Shown one piece after another: positions 56,799 to 64,000 of a stretch of 64,000 nt of DNA. Under the pieces are notes generated by a model that was not told where the DNA came from, made no database searches, and saw only the letters and a list, made by a program, of their open reading frames with translations. Position 1 is the stretch's first letter. Each line of letters starts with the position of its first letter. The stretch covers positions 94,442,862 through 94,506,861 of the forward strand of contig NC_065535.1 in NCBI RefSeq assembly GCF_932294415.1. The letters run 5' to 3'. The position numbers were made by a program, and so were the translations under genes. This DNA is from Quercus robur (Eukaryota > Streptophyta > Magnoliopsida > Fagales > Fagaceae).

Positions 56799-57476
56799 TT
56801 ATTTGCCAGGTGTAACAGGGTAACCAATGCCATGCCTTGTGGTGGGAATTACTGTAAACAACAAGCTGCAAATGATCCCAATACCAATTGGAACAATGTT
56901 TAGAACCTCTTGAGTCTGCTTCCCAGGCGTTGGGTAAAAGCATTGCACAACATTCTTATCTCTCAAAGCCACAGCACCAAACACCAATACAGATACAACT
57001 GCATGAAGCCAATCACGAAACTCTCTTTTCTTATTTACATCAGCTGCTGCCGAGGCTTTAAAAGTAAGGTCTGGACAATCAAACAGCCACAACCCTTTGG
57101 AGGTGGCAAGGCCATAGTAGACTTGTCCATCCGAGGCCTTGACACTGTCAGTGAAGGAAGCGAGGAAGCATGAGAGGGCGAGGAGGGCAAGCAGGACGAG
57201 CGTCATGGCGCGTGTGGCGGAGTCACATGATCCATTTTGTGTGAAGACTGGCATGAGAAGTTGAAATGCTAGAAGAGTCCCTGTGGGGAGGAGGTTGGCT
57301 AGGTTGGCTACCGTGCTTGTTAGGCTTTGTGTTGCTCGTTGTTGTTTAGATGGTTGGCGTTGTAGTGAGGGGTTTAGGGCGTCTTGGTCAACATTGGGGG
57401 TTGCGGAGTCGGAGGCCTTTATTGATGGTTCCTTGGAGGGCACGGTAGGTCTTGATCTAATTGTAGGTGTAGACAT
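56799..57476 (-). CDS. DUF679 domain membrane protein (DMP family)
   Basis: 225 residues, intronless, from the ATG at 57476 (MSTPTIRSRPTVPSKEPSIK); an in-frame TTG 12 bases earlier is an unlikely start. The N-terminal 60 residues are polar and low-complexity. The DUF679 core then shows four probable membrane segments at about residues 62-78 (LLPTGTLLAFQLLMPVF), 90-108 (AMTLVLLALLALSCFLASF), 156-171 (WLHAVVSVLVFGAVAL) and 191-210. The family hallmarks LLPTGT, FTDS, DGQVYYG, NVVQCFYP and PTTRHGIGYP are all present. DMP proteins sit in endoplasmic reticulum, tonoplast or plasma membrane; members are linked to membrane remodelling during senescence and to gamete fusion. Length and motifs are complete, and I see no lesion. 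The exact subtype cannot be assigned by eye. Confidence 0.93.
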   Translation of the reverse strand: MSTPTIRSRPTVPSKEPSIKASDSATPNVDQDALNPSLQRQPSKQQRATQSLTSTVANLANLLPTGTLLAFQLLMPVFTQNGSCDSATRAMTLVLLALLALSCFLASFTDSVKASDGQVYYGLATSKGLWLFDCPDLTFKASAAADVNKKREFRDWLHAVVSVLVFGAVALRDKNVVQCFYPTPGKQTQEVLNIVPIGIGIICSLLFTVIPTTRHGIGYPVTPGK

Positions 57477-57737
57477 TTTGGGTTTCAAAATAGATGGTTA
57501 TTTTGGTGGCTGATGATATGAGATTTTCAATTTGATGAGATTGTAACAATTGTTACAAACCTTTTTTTTCCTTATAGCTGATGATGGTGTGGTGGTGGTG
57601 CTGATGATATGATTTCTTGATCTATATCGATCTAGATATAGTTTGGTGTGTGATGAGAGAAGGTGAATTAAGGAATTTTTTTGAGAGTTTTGGAGAAGGG
57701 GGAGTAGCTAGAAATGGTTGTGGGGTTCTTGGGGACA

Positions 57738-57748
57738 CTTATATAGAT
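57738..57748 (-). promoter_or_regulatory. Candidate TATA box of the DMP gene
   Basis: The minus strand reads CTATATAAGTG about 265 bp upstream of the ATG. That would give a 5' leader of about 230 bp. No other good TATA box lies closer to the start. Confidence 0.5.
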
Positions 57749-59736
57749 AGATTTTGAGTTCGATGGAAAACATTGTAGGGGTTAGGTGTTGCATATTTTC
57801 TTGTCTTGGAAGGCTGTTATTTCCATGCTGTTTCCTATTTGTCAAGTCTATGCATAGGTTGACGACTTCCTTGTACATGTGCCGGATTATAAAATGTTTT
57901 TTTTCCAACTTTGAAGGATAGACTCGTTTTTGCTTAATAGGTGAAGAACTCGTTTTCATATGCGTGACGTTATGGGGTATATATTATATGGTAAAGACTG
58001 AAGTCGTGCACATCAAGTTTGACATTTTCAATTTGTCCTTCGAGAACAAGAGGTTACCTAACATCGCAGACCAAACACGCGGAGGAACCAATCTTCTGGT
58101 AACTAAGAAAAGCGTGACGAAAATTCAAGGATTTGGTAGGGAAGGGTCCGTTGGAATATTCACGTTATCAGGAATGAGTGGCGATGGTTTATTTAAGGTA
58201 TTCATAAATATGCAGTCATTAATTAATAAAAGAAATAAAAGTAGAAAGAGAGAACATATGACAAGCTAAAAGATAATTGTTAATCATAACTAGCCTCTGA
58301 AAAATTACTTCATCACACATAATACTCCTTACATCTTTAGATTTTTTGTTTTTTTTTTTTAAATTAGAAAATGTAGCAATCCCAAATTATAACAAATGCT
58401 CTAAATTAACTCTTATCCAAAAAATAGAACGCACGTACTCAAAGGCGAGTATATAATTGATTTTTTTTTTTAGAATATTAAATATTTTTAATATACACAC
58501 AAAAAATAAGAAAATATTTTTTAAAAAATTTATAGTGATGTATATCGAAAAAGACCTGCAATTGATTTGGATATTTTCTTTGTCAACCCATACAATTAAT
58601 AAAGGTGTAATGTATTCCATTTCTCCGTCAAAAAAAGGTGTAGTACAGAACTTTGGGGAAGCTCAGAATTCTTTTTCTAAGTGATAATTTTTTATTCATC
58701 AACGTGTCAGAATAATATAATCGGGCTTTCACTTTTTTTTTTCTTTTTAAAAAAAAAAAAAAATATTGGTAAACGATTCCAAAGTTGCAGGCTCCATTAT
58801 ATTTGTATGGATATATAAAATTTGTTTTTTCTTGGGGCTGGAGGAATAAAGTAATATATACTATACGGTTTATAAAAAAAAGAAAAGAAAAAGAAGGTAT
58901 TATACTCTACGAAAGATTATCACTTCTCTCAAGTTAAGTCATTCTTAAATCTAGATGAGCTTGAAAAGTTTTTGTTTGTGGTACTAGGATTCGGATATTC
59001 TTAATTAAAGCTGGCCGGATGGCACTGGCATGTATATACTATATACAGTTTCGTAATTATATTTTATTTTTTGGCTCAATGCTTACTTGAAGTATCTAAA
59101 CAACACAAAATCTTTAAATATTGCTGATATATAACAGGTGTATGTATTAATGTATTTCCCCTGCCAAATCCAACCCGGGAAGCCAAATATTAGTGTTTCC
59201 CTCAGTTTTGTTAATCATAATTCCGTATAAAACTAGATTAAACTGTACGTTTAAGATTTCATTTGAACTCTATTTAATGCTTGTATAGGACTCTAATTTG
59301 ATTTGTCGGTGTCACTACCCCTTTTACCCTCTCTACCTATAATATATTTTTTCTTCGAATAGACATGAAAATCGAGAAAAATCAAATTTGAGTCGGAAAA
59401 ACAACTGGTTAAAATAGTCAAATTAAGCCAAATCTAGAAGTTTTATAGCAAAATGCAATATCTAACCAAGTTTGACCCTTAAATTCGATGGTCCTATCAA
59501 AGTGAATGTTGGTCTGACTGTAGATATTTCAATTTCCTTTAAAAAGAGTGTTCACTCGTGAATATCAAATGTAAACCGCCAGAGAGATATTACAAAAAAA
59601 AAAAATTACGAAAATTTTCACAACTTGCAACTTGCTTTTTTACACAAGTGTTGGAGAGTTTGACCAAATTGGTTAGATAATATTTTAAGAGGGGGAGGGG
59701 AAGTTCAAATTATAAATATCTCCATTAATAAGAGAC
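57749..59736. other. Upstream flank of DMP and AT-rich spacer
   Basis: The first few hundred bases are the presumed DMP promoter region. A 101-codon frame on the plus strand (57964-58269) has no recognisable domain. Homopolymer runs occur at about 58351-58360 and 58730-58763. Nothing else can be supported. Confidence 0.5.
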
Positions 59737-59748
59737 ATCAAAATGTGT

Positions 59749-59750
59749 GT

Positions 59751-59784
<34 letters not shown>

Positions 59785-59934
59785 AGAAGAAGATACTTGC
59801 ATTTAAAGAAAAAACTTAAAATTGGCTACAAGAATAGAGTTGATTGGTGGTGAAACATCCTCCATCCACACAGAGATACCGCTAACATGTCTAGCATATC
59901 TCGTAAGGTTACGAGTAACAAAATTACCCTGTTT
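59749..59934 (-). mobile_element. 5'-truncated LINE tail with 12-bp target duplication
   Basis: A T run at 59753-59783 (poly-A on the minus strand) is preceded on that strand by codons reading QGNFVTRNLTRYARHVSGIS, then VWMEDVSPPINSILVANFK. This is the C-terminal end of a plant LINE RNase H with a short 3' tail. ATCAAAATGTGT occurs at 59737-59748 and again at 59935-59946, a perfect 12-bp duplication that fixes both borders. The insertion is only about 186 bp, as expected from abortive reverse transcription. It is not a copy of the LINE at 8949, whose RNase H end is different. Confidence 0.88.
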
Positions 59935-59946
59935 ATCAAAATGTGT

Positions 59947-61706
59947 TATTTGACTTAAAGGTTAAAGAATAAACAAACATCATAGGATTTGCACTAATCA
60001 AGTGTAATTGGAAACCTCCAATAACAAATATTAATGTATATATTTTTTTGATAAGATAAATAGTGTATAAAAATAATATATTCTTGTATATACTATATTT
60101 TTGGGTAAAAGAAAAGTACTATTGAGAGCTTTAGATTCTTCAAGTGGTGTAGGCTTGAAAGGACAATTAGCAAGGTGACTAAGTTGTTGTATCTAGGGGC
60201 AGCACGCATAATGTTGACAGTCTACTTCATTGGAAATTCCATAAACACGTGTAACGTCTCAAGACAATGACATGGTCCATGTCTTAACCCACCATCTAAA
60301 AACTTATGAATTGATGGTAAATTTGTCACAACCCAAACCCATGGAACATGAATTTAGATGTATGACTAACTTGCCAAACTTATATAACTCTATAAACATA
60401 ATTAATCCAAACTAAATTAATACTCCAAAGAAACAATACTCTTAAAAACCTCTTACAAAAAAAATCTATACTCCACATATTGGAAATAATCTCTACTATA
60501 TAAAACATGAATTACAAAATAAAGGTAACTAAAATTCTATAAGTCTTCAAGTAATACTAAAGTTGCCTACAACTTCCATGCTCTACCTTGCACCTTACAA
60601 AGCGATCCAAAAGTTTTATATTCCCAACTACACTTTAATTAGAAAAATAGTAATTGATGGGGTGAGCCACACATCTAGTAAGTAATTATACAGAATAGAC
60701 AACGGAATAGAGTCAAGCAAAGCACGAGTATTTTGATTTTTCACAAACTCATTCAATGATATCAAAAATGATTATTCTAAATCATATAATGAATCATTTA
60801 ATACATATGTAATCACATCTTAAAATCATTAGAAAACACATACACATAATTGATCAGAGTACAGTGTCACATATATACATCACATATTCTCATATGTAAT
60901 CTTGTAAGCGGATACCAACATCTAACCCCTACTGGTGAGAGATCAACACATATTCTCGCATACAATCCTGTGAGTGGATTTACACATTTTACTGATCAAT
61001 TCTAAAAACATTCATTTTGAGTCACGTATCACAAAACAGAATATATACAAAATAGAATAATTTTCTTAATATTAACAATTATTCCAAATATAAAGGCATA
61101 GCAAATATCACAATATCAAATTGAACATAAATCAAAGGATGCTTGACTCTCTTAGGGAATAAATAAGGACTGAAGAGTTTATATAAATAATTTTTTTACA
61201 ATTCTTAAGTAAGTTTGAAAACCCCATTTTGCTAAAAGAAACGTTTTAAATACCATTTGAAAAATAAGAATATGATTTTGAAATCACTTGGTTTTAAACA
61301 AACTTAAAGAACAAGAATCTTTTTAGAAAACTTACTTTGAAACTCAATTATTTTTTTAAAATAGTTTAGTTTAGAAATCATCTTTTAAATAAGATTTGGA
61401 CATTCAAAACATTATTTAAAATTCGAAGTTTCTCTTTCAACGATGTAAAAATAATGCTTTTGATAAACTTTAGAAAATGTAAGCTTTAAAAACATAACTT
61501 TTGAAAATCTTTAACTTCTAAGATCCTCTAAAGTTTATAGATCCTTCATTTTATAATGAATGATTTAGGTGTTGCCATATCATTAATTCATCAGAAAAGA
61601 TCCTTAAAATTTGAGTGACACATTAACTATTAAGAAGATAATTGACACTATCAAATTCTAAGTCATTAATTAATTTTTGGTGAAAATGCATGTTTGAACT
61701 TGTACA
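59947..61706. other. AT-rich spacer; right end is probably an intron
   Basis: No gene recognised from 59947 to about 61600. The last part ends TTGTACAG at 61707, a good 3' splice site for the kinase exon that follows, so it may be the decayed intron of that pseudogene. The upstream extracellular exon was not found. Confidence 0.5.
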
Positions 61707-62377
61707 GGTACCAGTGTTGGCATTCTGGTACTACTTTTGGGAGGTTCTATTATATATTGGGTACTAAAAAGTAGAAAGAAAATCAAGCTCAAAGAGAAAT
61801 TCTTCCAACAAAATGGTGGCTTGCTCTTACAACAGTAACTAACTAACTACAGAGGATATGTCAAGACAGTTAAAATTTTTAAGGTGAAAAAACTCCAAAA
61901 GGCCACTAACAACTATGATGACAATATGTCCTTGGCCAAGGAGGCTCTAAAAAAGTTTATAAAGGAGTGTTACTCAATAATAAAGTAGTGGCCATTAAAA
62001 AGTTCATATTTTGTAATCGTGACCAAGTTGAGAAATTCATAAATGATATATTATTGCTTACCCAAATTAGCCACAGGAATGTGGTTAAATTATTAGGCTG
62101 TTGTCTAGAAACAAAAAATGCCTTTGTTAGTTTATGAATTCATCTCGAACTAGACTCTTTTCGATTAGATTCATGATAGAAGCTTGTCATCCTCACTTTC
62201 ATGGGAAAAATGTTTGAATATTATAATGGAAATTGCTAGAGCACTTGCATATTTGTATTTTAAAACTTCTATGCCAATTATACACAAAGACATCAAAACT
62301 GCCTGATCAATTCACCTTCTGAATCATTCAGCACTGATGATAGCACTAGTGGTTTTGCCAATATAACTTTTGAGTGA
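61707..62377 (+). pseudogene. Wall-associated-kinase-like receptor kinase, deleted copy
   Basis: After the splice site TGTACAG the exon reads GTSVGILVLLLGGSIIYWVL (membrane segment), KSRKKIKLKEKFFQQNGGLL, KIFKVKKLQKATNNYDDNMS and, in another frame, VAIKKFIFCNRDQVEKFIND and [17 protein letters not shown], the N-lobe of a WAK-like kinase. The Gly-rich loop is lost (LAKEALKKF). A TAA follows the QQ at about 61841, and frameshifts and stops follow near 61988 and 62145. Near the catalytic loop (IIHKDIKTA; Arg to Lys) about 477 bp are missing relative to the minus-strand copy, and the sequence jumps to the C-terminal tail (DDSTSGFANITFE), ending at TGA 62375-62377. Non-functional. Confidence 0.88.
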
Positions 62378-64000
62378 TGGAATGATGGGTGATAATTGGT
62401 GGTGAATGGAACTCTATTTATGACATTATTTTTGAAAGTGTTATAGGTTGTTTCGTCTTGTTATGATTCCTTCTTCTTTTTTTCTTTTTTTTTTAAAAAA
62501 AAAAAATTAGTAAGTTGCCCATAAAACATGTCACTTATAGATGTTCCCAAAACAACGGGATTCGTTGGAACATTAAAAGGGACGAGGCTAAACCTTTTCA
62601 CCTTTAACTGATCACTCTTGCCACTGCCGTTTATGTTTCTATCTTTAATTTCCATTTATTTTTTGGGTGTGTTTGTTCTTTTACTTTAGGCCATTTTTGG
62701 GTCTTTGAGTAGTTTCATGTAAAATAAAGTAAAAGCTGATGTTCTTTGGGGAAAAAGGTTTGCTTTTGTATGTGGGTTTTTTGTATTATATATGTACATT
62801 GTTCTAAAGTAGTAAGTTTTGTGATTGTAGATATAAAAGTAGTCATGAAGAAAGGAGGTAAAAGGTTTTCTGCTTCTATGTATCTCCATCATTGCCTCAT
62901 CTAAGCCTGTTGATAATTATTAAGGTTATGAAAATGGACGAGGCTAAACCTTTCAATGTTCCAGCGGATCCTGCTACTTTGGGAACATCTGTAAGTGACA
63001 CGTTTTGTAGGCAACTTACTAGTTGAATTAAGAGGAAAAAAGAAAAAAGTGGAATCATAACAAGATGAAGCAGCCTATAACACTTTCAAATAAAATGTCA
63101 TAAATAGAGTTCTATTCACCACCAATTATCACCCATCAGTCCATCACTCAAAAGTTATATTGGCAAAACCACTAGTGCTATCATCAATGTTGAATGATTC
63201 AATAGGTGAACTGATCAAGCAATTAGTTTCGTTTGTATGAACATTAACATTTCTCGCGAAAACCAAATCCTTAGCTTTATTGCCACTTCCTTCATAGAGG
63301 GTCTATCATCGCCTTTCATGTTCAACCACCATTTTGCTAGATTAGAAACTTCCTTTAGGTGCTCAATATTGCCCTCATTGACAATATGCTTAGCAAGAAT
63401 TTGAAGGAGGTGATCCTTATTTACAGTAGAAACAAAGTTCATAGCTAGATTTTGATCACTCTCAGGCATATCAAAACAAAGTGTCATCTTACTCGTGAGT
63501 AACTCTACAACAATAACACCAAAGCTATAGACATCACTTTTTTCTGTTAGTTGGCCAGTATAAAAGTATTTCGGGTCAATATAACCTAGTGTTCCTTCCA
63601 CCAAAATGATAAATTGTGTTTGATCAAGAGGAACCAGCTTGGAAGCTCCAAAGTCAGACAATTTTGTTGTGAAATTGTCATCTAACAGTATATTTGCAAT
63701 TTTGATGTCTCTGTGTATAATTGGCATAGAAGTTTCAAAATACAAATATGCAAGTACTCTAGCAATTTCCATTATAATGTTCAAACGTTTTTCCCATGAA
63801 AGTGAGGATGACAAGCTTCTATCATGAATCTGGTAGAAAAGAGTCTAGTTCGAGATGAATTCTTAAACTAATAAGGGCACTTTTGTTTCTAGACAACAAC
63901 ATAATAATTTAACCACATTCCTATGGCTAATTTGGGTAAGCACTATTATCTCAATTATGAATTTCTCAACTTGGCCACGATCACAAAATGTGGAATTTTA
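61995..64000. repeat. Long inverted repeat formed by two kinase pseudogenes
   Basis: Left arm about 61995-62576 (plus); right arm about 62958-64000 (minus), continuing past the window edge. The right arm has 477 bp that the left arm lacks. The arms match through the kinase coding sequence, the stop codon, about 95 bp of 3' flank and a further stretch with AGTAAGTTGCC. The loop is about 380 bp. Next to it GACGAGGCTAAACCTTT appears in direct orientation at 62581-62597 and 62937-62953. Confidence 0.88.
63144..64000 (-). pseudogene. Wall-associated-kinase-like receptor kinase, C-terminal part, cut by window edge
   Basis: From the right edge the minus strand reads [20 protein letters not shown], then [16 protein letters not shown], and meets two in-frame stops (about 63867 and 63852). 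An open stretch then runs from 63814: LSWEKRLNIIMEIARVLAYL, HRDIKIANILLDD (catalytic loop), KLSDFGASKL (magnesium-binding Asp), EGTLGYIDPKYF and EKSDVYSFGVIVVELL. A one-base frameshift near 63245 diverts the end. In the other frame the tail reads NVNVHTNETNCLISSPIESF, then DDSTSGFANITFE with TGA at 63144. WAK-type kinases span the plasma membrane and bind cell-wall pectin. The C-lobe residues are kept, but the upstream stops and the tail shift mark a pseudogene. Confidence 0.88.

Noticed and set aside
57964..58269. 101-codon frame upstream of the DMP gene
   Set aside because: No domain, signal or family resemblance, and composition like the flanking spacer. Not enough to call a gene.
63215..63814. 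Apparently intact kinase domain ORF
   Set aside because: It starts at a TTG, not an ATG. Two in-frame stops lie just upstream in the N-lobe, and the C-terminal tail is in another frame, so it is part of a pseudogene.
1..64000. Endogenous viral (pararetrovirus) sequence
   Set aside because: All reverse-transcriptase-like pieces fit LINE or Gypsy context with LTRs or poly-A tails. No movement-protein or coat-protein-like sequence was seen.

Overview
The window looks like repeat-dense nuclear DNA of a woody eudicot. The evidence is plant CACTA, L1-type LINE, Copia and Gypsy elements, plant-specific protein families (a DUF679/DMP membrane protein, a wall-associated-kinase-like receptor kinase) and AT-rich spacers full of microsatellites. 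The style of the elements reminds me of Fagaceae, but that is an impression and not a proof. There is no bacterial, organellar or viral gene set, no tRNA or rRNA gene that I can see, and no CRISPR.

Layout. 1-244 is the tail of a Copia-type LTR, followed by a minisatellite (245-890). 957-7197 (minus) is the coding core of a CACTA (En/Spm) transposon with a decayed tnp2 transposase and a second Transposase_24-type ORF. 8949-14920 (plus) is a full-length L1-type LINE with poly-A and a 12-bp target-site duplication. 17060-18211 is a non-autonomous PIF/Harbinger-like element with TTA duplications. 19967-22797 is an array of about seven 345-bp units, split by an LTR-like insertion. 22800-24215 is a foldback structure with two opposed minisatellite arms. 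24225-25518 holds CACTA-like subterminal repeats. 29010-43484 is a nested pair: a minus-strand Copia-type element whose 3' LTR was split by a plus-strand relative (29734-36096, perfect GTTTT duplication). Both carry gag-like sequence but no recognisable pol. 44706-54118 is a minus-strand Gypsy element (two 801-bp LTRs, degenerate gag and pol) that is itself interrupted in the protease by another repeat. 54549-55209 is a foldback MULE-type element with a perfect 9-bp duplication.

Host genes are few. The only one that looks intact is an intronless DMP (DUF679) gene at 56799-57476 (minus), with a plausible TATA box. At the right edge lie two wall-associated-kinase-like pseudogenes in head-to-head inverted orientation (61707-62377 plus, 63144-64000 minus). 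They form a long inverted repeat that could give hairpin RNA. Between the DMP gene and this pair is a 5'-truncated LINE tail with its own 12-bp duplication.

The elements do not form a pathway. The biological story is layered insertion, decay largely by transition-type stop codons, and several independent long inverted repeats. I did not find a convincing new gene system. The most unusual things are the inverted kinase pair, the opposed-minisatellite foldback, the pol-less Copia pair (one with a plant-transposon-protein-like ORF in place of pol), and the clusters of TCGCGA motifs inside those elements.
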